64,000 nt of DNA from Microbacterium stercoris (GTDB taxonomy: Bacteria > Actinomycetota > Actinomycetes > Actinomycetales > Microbacteriaceae). A program made the position numbers and the translations under genes. Positions 52,273 through 64,000 of this stretch are shown here, one piece after another. Location: the NCBI RefSeq assembly GCF_017592545.1, contig NZ_JAGFOA010000001.1, positions 533,587-597,586 on the forward strand, given 5' to 3'. The stretch's first letter is position 1. Every line of letters starts with the position of its first letter. Below the pieces are notes generated by a model. The model was not told the origin of the DNA and did no database searches. It saw only the letters and a list, made by a program, of their open reading frames with translations.

Positions 52273-53144
52273 GCGCCACCGTCACCCGCCCCCGCGAGAT
52301 CGTCAAGGCCCGGCCGCGCATCGGCTCCGGCATCGCCGGCACGGTCAAGTACGTCTCCCTCGTGCTCGCGACCTTCGTCGCCCTCGTGCCGCTCGTGGTC
52401 GTGCTCTTCGCGTCGTTCAAGACGAAGGAGGAGTACGCCACGACCGGTTCGCTCGCGCCTCCCTCCAACTGGCTCGAGTTCGGCAACTTCATCACGGCGT
52501 TCACGCGCGGGAACATGCTGCTGGGCTTCTGGAACACCACGATCATCCTGGTGTTCTCGCTGGCGGGCACGATCCTGATCGGCACGATGGCCGCCTACGC
52601 GATCGACCGGTTCCAGTTCCGCTTCAAGGCGCTGGTGGTGGGGCTGTTCCTCGTCGCCTCGCTCGTGCCGGGCGTGACCACGCAGGTGGCCACGTTCCAG
52701 ATCGTCAACGCGCTCGAGCTGTTCAACACGCACGGCGCGGCGATCATCCTGTTCATGGGCACCGACATCATCGCGATCTACATCTTCCTGCAGTTCATGC
52801 AGTCGATCCCGCGCTCGATCGACGAGGCCGCGATGATCGACGGCGCCAACCGCTGGACGATCTACTGGCGCCTCATCCTGCCCCTGCTGAGCCCCGCGAT
52901 CGTGACCGTCTGCATCATCAAGGGCATCGCGATCTACAACGAGTTCTACCTGCCGTACCTCTACATGCCCTCGCCCAAGCTGGGCGTCATCTCCACCTCG
53001 CTGTTCCGCTTCACGGGTCCGTTCGGTGCACAGTGGGAGGTGATCGCGGCGGGAACGATGATCGTGATCCTGCCCACGCTCGTCATCTTCCTGCTCCTCC
53101 AGCGTTACATCTACAGCGGCATCACCTCGGGAGCCACCAAATGA
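52269..53144 (+). CDS. Sugar ABC transporter permease (MalG-like)
   Basis: 291 aa, six helices. EAA loop SIDEAAMIDGANRWTIYWRLILPLLSPAIVTVCIIKGIAIYNEFYLPYLY near 185. Forms the heterodimeric channel with the upstream permease. Start and stop both overlap neighbours by 4 bases. Confidence 0.92.
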   Translation: MSATVTRPREIVKARPRIGSGIAGTVKYVSLVLATFVALVPLVVVLFASFKTKEEYATTGSLAPPSNWLEFGNFITAFTRGNMLLGFWNTTIILVFSLAGTILIGTMAAYAIDRFQFRFKALVVGLFLVASLVPGVTTQVATFQIVNALELFNTHGAAIILFMGTDIIAIYIFLQFMQSIPRSIDEAAMIDGANRWTIYWRLILPLLSPAIVTVCIIKGIAIYNEFYLPYLYMPSPKLGVISTSLFRFTGPFGAQWEVIAAGTMIVILPTLVIFLLLQRYIYSGITSGATK

Positions 53145-55660
53145 CCGTCGATCTCCGACACCTGACCGACCGCTGGACCGTGCGCGCACACGGCCCCCGC
53201 GTGCCCCCGAACGTGCGCGCCGCGGGGGAGATCCCGGCCCAGGTACCCGGCAGTGCGACAACCGATCTGCTCGCCGCCGGCCTGATCGCGGATCCGTACC
53301 TCGACGACAACGAGCGCCTGCAGGCGTGGATCGGCGTCACCGACTTCGAGTACGCGCTGCCGCTGGAGTGGACCGACGACGGATCGGACCGTGTCGACCT
53401 CGCCTTCGACGGGCTCGACACGGTCGCAGAGGTGTCGCTGAACGGCGTGAGCGTGCTCGAGACGCGCAACCAGCACCGCTCCCACCGGGTGGCCGCGAAG
53501 CAGCTGCTGCGCGAGGGGGTCAACGACCTGCGGGTGCGCTTCACGGCGCCGGTGCGCGCCGCAGCCCTCGCCGAGCGCGAGCTGGGGGCCCGCCCGCACG
53601 TCAACCACCACCCCTACAACGCGATCCGCAAGATGGCCTCCGGCTTCGGCTGGGACTGGGGCATCGACACCTCCGCGACCGGCATCTGGCGCTCCGTGCG
53701 CCTGGAGAGCTGGTCGGGTGCGCGCATCGCCCAGGTGCGCCCCGTGCCGCGCATCGAGGGACCCGACGGGGTGGTCGATGTGCACGTGTCCTTGGAGCGC
53801 GTGTCGGATGCGCCCCTGCACCTCGCGGTGCGCGTGGGCGAACAGGCGGGGCAGCTCGCGCTCGCCGCGGGTCAGGACTCGGCCGTGGTCACCGTGCGCG
53901 TGCCCGACGTGCAGCGCTGGTGGCCCCGCGGCTTCGGCGATCCCACCCGCTACCCGCTCGACGTCGCCCTTCGCGACGATCGAGCGGAACTCGACGCCCG
54001 ATCGCTGAGGATCGGCTTCCGCGAGGTGCGCGTCGACACCACGCCGGATGACGCGGGCACGCCCCTGCGCATCCTCGTGAACGAGCGGCCCGTCTACATC
54101 CGCGGTGCGAACTGGATCCCGGACGACGCGTTCCCGCACCGGGTGAACCGCGCCCGCTACGAGGCCCGCATCGCCCAGGCCGAGTTCGCGAACGTGAACC
54201 TGCTGCGCGTCTGGGGCGGCGGCATCTACGAGAGCGACGACTTCTACGACCTCTGCGATGAGCGCGGCATGCTCACCTGGCAGGACTTCCTGCTCGCCTG
54301 CGCCGCGTATGCCGAGGAGGAACCGCTGCGCTCCGAGATCGAGGCCGAGGCGCGCGAGAACGTCGCCCGCCTCGCGGCGCATCCGTCGCTCATCGTGCTC
54401 AACGGCAACAACGAGAACCTCGAGGGCTATCACGAGTGGGGCTGGCCCGCCCGGCTCGACGGCGCCACCTGGGGCGAGCACTATTACCACGACCTGTTCC
54501 CACGGATCGTGGAGGAGCTGGCCCCGCACATCGCCTACACCCCGGGAAGCCCGTTCACCCCGGGCGGCACGCACCGTCCGAACGACCCGGATCACGGAAG
54601 CGTGCACATCTGGGATCTCTGGAACCGGCGCGACTGGAACGACTATCGCAGCTACACGCCGCGCTTCGTCGCGGAGTTCGGCTGGCAGGGGCCGCCGACC
54701 TGGGCGACGCTCACGCGGGCCATCCACGACGATCCGATCTCGCCCGTGTCGCCCGGCGTCCAGGTGCACCAGAAGGCGATCGAGGGCGACGCGAAGCTGA
54801 CGAGCGGACTCGTCGCCCACACGCCCGTGCCCCGCGACATGCGCGACTGGGTGTGGGCCATGCAGCTCAACCAGGCGCGGGCCATCGGCACCGCCCTCGA
54901 GCACTTCCGCTCGCTCTCCCCGCACAATGCGGGGGCGATCGTCTGGCAGCTCAACGACGACTGGCCGGTGATCTCATGGTCCGCGGTCGACGGCGACGGC
55001 CGCGAGAAGCCGCTCCTGTACGCCATGAAGCACGCCTTCGCCCCGCGCCTGGTCACGGTGCAGCCGCGCGAGGAGGGCCTCGCGGTCGTGCTGAGCAACG
55101 AGACGGACGAGGAGTGGTCCGGATCCCTCACGGTCGCCCGTCACACCGTCGACGGGAGCGAGGTGGCACGCGTCGCGCTCGCCGCAGAGGTCGCGCCGCG
55201 TGCCACCGTGACCGTGCCGCTCGGAGAGCTGGGCGTCACGGAGAACGCCGAGGGCGAGCTCCTGCGCGCCCGGCTCGGCGACGCCGTCGGCTGGTGGTTC
55301 TTCGCCGACCTGCGCGATGCGGCTCTGTCGTCCGCCGCGCTCGACGTCGTGGTGGGGCCGGCCGCCGGGGGAGTGCGCGTCGACGTCACCGCGCGCACCG
55401 TCGTGCGCGACCTCGCGCTGCTCGTCGACACGATCGCGCCCGACGCGGTGGCCGATGACGCGCTCGTCCATCTTCTGCCGGGGGAGAGCGCATCCTTCAT
55501 CGTCTCGACAGCCGCCGCGGTCGGTCCGTCGGCGTTCGGCGCCCCGGGGGTCATCCGCACGGGCAACGACCTCGTGGCCGGTGCGCCGCAGATCCGGATC
55601 GCCGAGGTCTCCGCCGCGACCGAGAGCGCGCTCGAGGAGGAGGTCACCGGTGTCCGCTGA
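53141..55660 (+). CDS. Beta-mannosidase (GH2)
   Basis: 839 aa. N-terminal sugar-binding jelly roll with FGWDWGIDTSATGIWRSV near 170, immunoglobulin-like domains, and a TIM barrel with NERPVYIRGANWIPDDAF near 320 and LLRVWGGGIYESDDFYDLCDERG near 352. Acid/base E425 in LNGNNENLEGYHEWGW and nucleophile E512 in FVAEFGWQGPP match beta-mannosidases rather than beta-galactosidases. No signal peptide: acts on imported oligosaccharide in the cytoplasm. Overlaps the mannanase gene by 11 bases. Confidence 0.93.
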   Translation: MTVDLRHLTDRWTVRAHGPRVPPNVRAAGEIPAQVPGSATTDLLAAGLIADPYLDDNERLQAWIGVTDFEYALPLEWTDDGSDRVDLAFDGLDTVAEVSLNGVSVLETRNQHRSHRVAAKQLLREGVNDLRVRFTAPVRAAALAERELGARPHVNHHPYNAIRKMASGFGWDWGIDTSATGIWRSVRLESWSGARIAQVRPVPRIEGPDGVVDVHVSLERVSDAPLHLAVRVGEQAGQLALAAGQDSAVVTVRVPDVQRWWPRGFGDPTRYPLDVALRDDRAELDARSLRIGFREVRVDTTPDDAGTPLRILVNERPVYIRGANWIPDDAFPHRVNRARYEARIAQAEFANVNLLRVWGGGIYESDDFYDLCDERGMLTWQDFLLACAAYAEEEPLRSEIEAEARENVARLAAHPSLIVLNGNNENLEGYHEWGWPARLDGATWGEHYYHDLFPRIVEELAPHIAYTPGSPFTPGGTHRPNDPDHGSVHIWDLWNRRDWNDYRSYTPRFVAEFGWQGPPTWATLTRAIHDDPISPVSPGVQVHQKAIEGDAKLTSGLVAHTPVPRDMRDWVWAMQLNQARAIGTALEHFRSLSPHNAGAIVWQLNDDWPVISWSAVDGDGREKPLLYAMKHAFAPRLVTVQPREEGLAVVLSNETDEEWSGSLTVARHTVDGSEVARVALAAEVAPRATVTVPLGELGVTENAEGELLRARLGDAVGWWFFADLRDAALSSAALDVVVGPAAGGVRVDVTARTVVRDLALLVDTIAPDAVADDALVHLLPGESASFIVSTAAAVGPSAFGAPGVIRTGNDLVAGAPQIRIAEVSAATESALEEEVTGVR

Positions 55661-56618
55661 GTGGCATCCTGCCCGGGTGCGTGAACGCCTCGGGTTCGTC
55701 ACCGGCATGACCTGGGGCTGGACGGGCATTCGCGGCACCTGGGGCACCCCGGAGGCGGAGGCGTCGCTCGACGCGCTCGCCGAGGTGGCGGTCGGATGGA
55801 ACTGCGTCACCTACGCGGCGCTGCAGGACAAGCCGTCGAGCACCCAGATCCACTGGCGCGACGAGCCCACGGTCACCGACGACGAGATCCGCTGGGCGAT
55901 CCGTGGCGCGCGCGCCCGCGGGCAGAAGGTCATCCTGAAGCCGGTGGTGAACTGCGCGGACGGCACCTGGCGCGCCTTCATCGGCTTCTTCGAGATCGAC
56001 GTGCCAGGAGAGCACGGCTGGGCCGACTGGTGGGCGAGCTACACCGAGTTCGTGGTGCACCACGCGCGCATCGCACAGGACGAGGCCGTGGAGCTCTTTG
56101 TGATCGGCTGCGAGATGGTGCGCGCCGATCGCCGCGAGGCGGAGTGGCGGGAGCTGATCCGGCAGGTGCGAGCCGTCTACGACGGTCCGATCACCTACAA
56201 CTGCGACAAGTACCAGGAGGACCACATCACGTGGTGGGATGCCGTGGACGTGATCTCGGCCAGTGGCTACTACCCGTCGGGCGGATGGCCCGCGCAGCTG
56301 GATCGCATCGAGAGGGTCGTGCGCGCGCACAACAAGCCGTTCCTGTTCATCGAGGCGGGCTGCCCGAGCCGCGCCGGCTCGGCCGCGCGGCCGAATGACT
56401 GGACGTTCGGCGGCGAGGCCGACATGCAGGAGCAGGCCGACTACCTGGCGGAGATGTTCCGCGAGGCCGGGGCACGCGACTGGGTCGACGGCTTTGTGCT
56501 GTGGGATTGGCCGGCGCAGCTCTACGCCCGCGAAGAGGCGGCCTCGAACCGCGACTACTGCCCCTATGCCAAGCCCGGCGCGGAGGTCGTGCGGGAGTTC
56601 TACGCCTCGCGCAGCTGA
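55650..56618 (+). CDS. GH113 endo-beta-1,4-mannanase-like hydrolase
   Basis: 322 aa TIM barrel with no signal peptide. GMTWGWTGIRGTWGTPEA at the N-terminus is GH113-like; candidate acid/base E155 in FVIGCEM and nucleophile E235 in FLFIEAGCPS lie near the positions I recall for characterised GH113 mannanases (151 and 231). GTG start at 55650 has GGAGGAGG upstream. An intracellular mannanase would shorten imported manno-oligosaccharides for the beta-mannosidase. A different TIM-barrel specificity cannot be excluded. Stop is 14 bases before coaE. Confidence 0.82.
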   Translation: MSAEWHPARVRERLGFVTGMTWGWTGIRGTWGTPEAEASLDALAEVAVGWNCVTYAALQDKPSSTQIHWRDEPTVTDDEIRWAIRGARARGQKVILKPVVNCADGTWRAFIGFFEIDVPGEHGWADWWASYTEFVVHHARIAQDEAVELFVIGCEMVRADRREAEWRELIRQVRAVYDGPITYNCDKYQEDHITWWDAVDVISASGYYPSGGWPAQLDRIERVVRAHNKPFLFIEAGCPSRAGSAARPNDWTFGGEADMQEQADYLAEMFREAGARDWVDGFVLWDWPAQLYAREEAASNRDYCPYAKPGAEVVREFYASRS

Positions 56619-56632
56619 GAGAGACTGGGGCC

Positions 56633-57229
56633 ATGCCTCTCCTTGCACTCACCGGCGGCATCGCCTCCGGCAAGTCGACCATCGCCGCCCGCCTCGCCGA
56701 ACACGGCGCCGTCGTGATCGACGCCGACGCGCTCGTGCGCGAGCTGCAGCAGCCGGGGCAGCCTGTGCTCGCGGCGATCGCCGAGGCGTTCGGCCCCTCG
56801 GTGCTGACGCCCGCGGGCGAGCTCGATCGCGCGGCGCTCGGAGCGATCGTGTTCGCCGATCGCTCGAAGCTCGGGGTGCTCAACGGCATCGTGCACCCGG
56901 CAGTCAAGGTGGAATCGCAGCGCCGGTTCCGCGCCGCGCTCGACGCCGATCCGCGGGCAGTGGTGGTCTACGACGTTCCGCTGCTCGCGGAGGCGCGCGG
57001 CACCGGCGAGTGGGACCTGGTCGTTGTGGCCCACGCGCCCGCGGAGGTGCGCGTGGCGCGGATGGTCGCGAACCGCGGCATGTCCGAGGAGGAGGCCCGG
57101 GCCCGCGTCGCCAACCAGGTCTCCGACGAGGAGCGGCTGAAGCTCGCCGACCGGGTGATCGACACCGCGGGCTCGATCGAGGAGACTCTCGCCCAGGCGG
57201 ATGCGCTCTGGGCGGAGCTGCACGGCTGA
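56633..57229 (+). CDS. coaE: Dephospho-CoA kinase
   Basis: 198 aa. P-loop LTGGIASGKST at residues 6-16, DADALVREL near 32, PAVKVESQRRF near 87, and VVVYDVPLLAEARG near 107; KLADRVIDTAGSIEE near the end. Last step of CoA synthesis. ATG at 56633 has GAGACT 6 bases upstream, a one-mismatch leaderless box, and only a weak ribosome site, so it may be expressed both from this and by read-through from the mannan operon. pxpA starts 4 bases after the stop. Confidence 0.95.
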   Translation: MPLLALTGGIASGKSTIAARLAEHGAVVIDADALVRELQQPGQPVLAAIAEAFGPSVLTPAGELDRAALGAIVFADRSKLGVLNGIVHPAVKVESQRRFRAALDADPRAVVVYDVPLLAEARGTGEWDLVVVAHAPAEVRVARMVANRGMSEEEARARVANQVSDEERLKLADRVIDTAGSIEETLAQADALWAELHG

Positions 57230-57232
57230 GCG

Positions 57233-58000
57233 ATGCGCACGATCGACCTGAACGCGGATCTCGGCGAGAACACCCCCGAGCGGATCGTCGCCGACGACGA
57301 GGCGATGCTCGGCATCGTGAGCTCGGCGAATGTGTCCTGTGGCTTCCACGCGGGCGACCCGGATGGCATCCGTGCGACGCTCGCCGCCGCGGTCGCGCGC
57401 GGTGTGAGGATCGGCGCGCATCCGGGGTACCGCGATCTCGAGGGCTTCGGGAGGCACGATCGCGAGGTGCCGGCCGCGATCCTGCAGTCGGAGGTCGAAT
57501 ATCAGCTCGGGGCCCTGCTCGGCCTGTCCTCCGCCGTCGGCGGTGCGGTGCGGTACGTGAAGCCGCACGGCGCGCTGTACAACCGCATCGCGTGGGACGA
57601 GACGCAGGCGCGGGCCGTCGTCGCGGCGGTGCGCGCGATCGATCCGTCGCTCGTGGTGCTGGGTCTGCCGGGCTCGGCCGTGCTGGCGCTTGCCGAGGGG
57701 GCGGGCCTGCCGACGGCGGCGGAGGCGTTCGCCGATCGCGCGTATGCCCCCGATGGTGCGCTCGTGTCGCGCCGCGAGGCCGGGGCGGTGCTGCACGACC
57801 CCGTGACCGTGGCCGCCCGGATGCTGCGACTCGCGCACGAGGGGGTGATCGAGGCGATCGACGGTTCCCTCGTTCCCGTGCACGCCGAGTCGATCTGCGT
57901 GCACGGCGACAGTGCCGGGGCGGTCGTCCTGGCCCGCGCGGTGCGCAATCAGCTGGAGGCGGAGGGGATCCGGATCTCGCCCTTCGCCGGCGCCCTGTGA
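57233..58000 (+). CDS. pxpA: 5-oxoprolinase subunit A (LamB/YcsF family)
   Basis: 255 aa. Signature [51 protein letters not shown] at the N-terminus, [16 protein letters not shown] near 62, VKPHGALYN near 105, and [13 protein letters not shown] near 213. With PxpB and PxpC it cleaves 5-oxoproline to glutamate using ATP. Stop overlaps the GTG of the fused pxpBC gene (GTGA). Confidence 0.94.
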   Translation: MRTIDLNADLGENTPERIVADDEAMLGIVSSANVSCGFHAGDPDGIRATLAAAVARGVRIGAHPGYRDLEGFGRHDREVPAAILQSEVEYQLGALLGLSSAVGGAVRYVKPHGALYNRIAWDETQARAVVAAVRAIDPSLVVLGLPGSAVLALAEGAGLPTAAEAFADRAYAPDGALVSRREAGAVLHDPVTVAARMLRLAHEGVIEAIDGSLVPVHAESICVHGDSAGAVVLARAVRNQLEAEGIRISPFAGAL

Positions 58001-59592
58001 GGCGGATCCTGAGCGCGGGCGATCGCGCGCTGCTCGTCGAGACCTCCGACCTCGAGGCGGCGATGCGGCTGCATGCCGCGCTCGTCGCCGAGCCGCTGGA
58101 CGGCGTTGTGGAGCTTGTGCCGGCGGCACGGACGGTGCTGGTGAGTTTCGATCCTCAGGCGGTGGCGGCGGGGGATCTCAGGGAGCGTCTCGCACGTGCG
58201 CCCGTCGCCGAGTCGCTCGCACAGGCGGGCGGTGTCGTCGAGATCCCGGTGATCTACGACGGCGAGGATCTCGATGATGTCGCGGCGCTGCTCGGGGTGT
58301 CGCGCGACGAGCTGATCGCCCGGCATCAGGCGGCGAGCTGGCGCGTGGGCTTCGCCGGCTTCGCGCCGGGTTTCGGCTACCTCGTGGGCGACGACGCGCT
58401 CTTCGACGTGCCGCGCCGGGCGAGCCCGCGCACGCGCATCCCGGCCGGATCCGTCGCGCTCGCCGGCCCCTACACGGGTGTCTATCCGCGCGAGAGTCCG
58501 GGAGGCTGGCAGCTGATCGGACGCACCGACGCCGAGATGTGGGACGTGCGGCGCGATCCTCCGGCGCTGCTGGCGCCGGGCGCCTGCGTGCGGTTCGTCG
58601 CCGCATCGCCGAGCGGGTGCTCCAACGCCGATCGGGTGCGCGAACGACTGCCCGCTCGGCGTGAGAGCACCCGCTCGGCGCACGCGGTGGAGGTCGTGGC
58701 GACCGGCGTGCAGCTCACGATCCAGGACCTGGGGCGCCCGGGGCGCGCGGCGCTGGGCGTCTCGCCCTCCGGAGCAGCGGATCGTGGCGCGCTGCGGCGT
58801 GCGAACCGCGCGGTCGGCAACGCGCCCGGCGAGGCCGCGTTCGAGGTCGCGGTCGGCGGGTCGGTGCTGCGGTTCCGCGGCCCAGGGGTGGTCGCGGTCG
58901 CGGGAGCCTCGCTTCCGGCGGTCATCGCGCGCCCGGATGGCTCGGCGTGGGCCGTCGCGCCCGAGCGGCCCACGGCGGTCGCCGACGGCGACGAGCTGCA
59001 CCTCGGCTTCGCAACGGCGGGCCTGCGCGCGGTGGTCGCGATCCGCGGAGGGTTCGCGGTCGAGCCCGTGCTCGGCAGCCTCGCCACCGACACCCTGGGC
59101 GGCATCGGCCCTGAGCGCCCGCTCGCCGCGGGCGCGGTCGTGCCGCTGCGCGGACCGGCGGCCGCTCCGCACGCGGTCGAGCCCGGCGGCATCCCGGCGC
59201 CCGCGCCGACCGCTCTCGACGACGTCTCGGAGCTGCGCGTCGAGCTCGGCCCCCGGCACGAGTGGTTCACGGCGGCCGGCATCCGCACCCTCCTGGAGCA
59301 GGAGTGGCGGGTGACCCCGCGGTCGGATCGGATCGGCATCCGCCTCGCAGGCGACGTCCCACTCGAGCGGGCGGTGGCAGGAGAGCTGCCGAGCGAAGGC
59401 GTGGTGACGGGCGCGATCCAGGTGCCGCCGGACGGGCAGCCCGTGCTGTTCCTGCCCGATCACCCGGTGACCGGCGGCTATCCCGTGATCGCGACGGTGA
59501 TCGAGGCGGATCTGGATCGCGCCGGACAGCTTCCTCCCGGTGCGCGAGTGCGATTCCGCCTCTCCGGCCCGAATGTCGGAGGCCCCTCCTAG
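57997..59592 (+). CDS. pxpBC: 5-oxoprolinase subunits B and C, fused
   Basis: 531 aa, two domains that are separate genes in E. coli. Residues 1-215 are Pxp[58 protein letters not shown] near 120. Residues about 225-531 are Pxp[46 protein letters not shown] near 229, and the closing [34 protein letters not shown] start overlapping pxpA supports coordinated synthesis. The TAG stop is part of the -10 box of uvrB. Confidence 0.92.
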   Translation: MRRILSAGDRALLVETSDLEAAMRLHAALVAEPLDGVVELVPAARTVLVSFDPQAVAAGDLRERLARAPVAESLAQAGGVVEIPVIYDGEDLDDVAALLGVSRDELIARHQAASWRVGFAGFAPGFGYLVGDDALFDVPRRASPRTRIPAGSVALAGPYTGVYPRESPGGWQLIGRTDAEMWDVRRDPPALLAPGACVRFVAASPSGCSNADRVRERLPARRESTRSAHAVEVVATGVQLTIQDLGRPGRAALGVSPSGAADRGALRRANRAVGNAPGEAAFEVAVGGSVLRFRGPGVVAVAGASLPAVIARPDGSAWAVAPERPTAVADGDELHLGFATAGLRAVVAIRGGFAVEPVLGSLATDTLGGIGPERPLAAGAVVPLRGPAAAPHAVEPGGIPAPAPTALDDVSELRVELGPRHEWFTAAGIRTLLEQEWRVTPRSDRIGIRLAGDVPLERAVAGELPSEGVVTGAIQVPPDGQPVLFLPDHPVTGGYPVIATVIEADLDRAGQLPPGARVRFRLSGPNVGGPS

Positions 59593-59595
59593 GCT
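59590..59595 (+). promoter_or_regulatory. Leaderless -10 box (TAGGCT) overlapping pxpBC stop
   Basis: TAGGCT, a 6-base spacer, then ATG at 59602 (uvrB). The first three bases are the TAG stop codon of pxpBC. Confidence 0.55.
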
Positions 59596-59601
59596 GGAAT
59601 C

Positions 59602-61683
<2,082 letters not shown>

Positions 61684-61710
61684 CGCGCCCGGCCCTCTCG
61701 GTCGCTCGGC

Positions 61711-63855
<2,145 letters not shown>

Positions 63856-63948
63856 GAGGCCTCTCCCTCGTCGTCGTCAGCGGATGCGGCGACGATAAGT
63901 CGGGCACGGTGCGCGAGCCGAGAGGGTTGACGTGAGAGGGGAGCGGGC

Positions 63949-64000
63949 CTAAGCGCTCGGGCAGTGCAGCGTGCCGTCGGCGTCCTCGCGATGGGCGTCA
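63949..64000 (-). CDS. Possible 3' end of a minus-strand gene (runs off right edge)
   Basis: Reading in from the right edge on the minus strand, an open frame ends DAHREDADGTLHCPSA and TAG at 63951-63949. Codon choice fits a real C-terminus, but only 16 codons are visible and no family can be assigned. Confidence 0.35.
   Translation of the reverse strand, partial: DAHREDADGTLHCPSA

Overview
This window is bacterial chromosome from a GC-rich actinobacterium, most likely a member of the Microbacteriaceae (Microbacterium-like). The evidence is the strong G/C bias at third codon positions, the actinobacterial gene content, a tmRNA whose tag reads ANSKRTDFTLAA, and many genes that appear to be read from leaderless mRNAs. 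The genus is an inference. I saw no rRNA, CRISPR array, insertion sequence, integrase or prophage. The window holds about 52 protein genes, one tmRNA and one tRNA.

Layout. 1-6.7 kb: the first third of a GH65 sugar phosphorylase/hydrolase (cut by the left edge), a beta-hydroxyacid dehydrogenase, a small membrane protein, a nitrilase-family amidase, a PLP aminotransferase and an HtrA protease. 6.7-11.9 kb: a cell-surface polymer cluster with three CDP-glycerol-type glycerophosphotransferases and a family 2 glycosyltransferase. 11.9-16.6 kb: an M20 peptidase/MFS operon and a three-gene membrane-stress-type operon. 16.9-25 kb: tmRNA, two paralogous GntR regulators, a YihY membrane protein, a Gfo/Idh/MocA oxidoreductase, a divergent NmrA-like/AhpD-like pair, HisN with a lipoprotein, and tRNA-Lys(CTT). 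25-32.6 kb: trehalose synthesis (otsAB) and branched-chain amino acid synthesis (ilvD, ilvBNC). 32.7-39.4 kb: a DksA/TraR zinc-finger protein, a DUF4190-like protein, a polar amino acid ABC transporter and rpsA. 39.6-46.4 kb: a fully overlapping six-gene operon (sulfonate-type ABC transporter, acetyl-CoA synthetase, O-acetylhomoserine sulfhydrylase, CoA-binding protein). 46.4-48.7 kb: four small housekeeping or unknown genes. 48.7-56.6 kb: a beta-mannan oligosaccharide locus (LacI repressor, ABC importer, GH2 beta-mannosidase, GH113 mannanase). 56.6-63.9 kb: coaE, 5-oxoprolinase genes pxpA and pxpBC, uvrB and a large catalase.

How it works together. The rpsA, coaE and uvrB genes that usually lie close together in actinobacteria are separated here by accessory uptake and catabolic operons, so much of the right half reads as inserted functions in a conserved backbone. 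Operons are tightly packed, with many 4-base ATGA/GTGA overlaps. Seventeen genes, mostly the first of their transcription unit, have a TANNNT box ending exactly 6 or 7 bases before the start codon, which predicts transcription starting at the start codon.

Most striking signals: (i) at 6674-6709 a perfect 15-bp hairpin whose loop is the -10 box of the next gene and whose right arm contains that gene's start codon; (ii) the 3' 285 bases of ilvD have codon use unlike the rest of the gene; (iii) the rpsA leader can form two mutually exclusive folds; (iv) an acetate-recycling logic in the sulfur operon; (v) a complete mannan operon with a well-formed promoter/operator that runs on into coaE and the pxp genes. 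None of these is clearly a new system on sequence alone.
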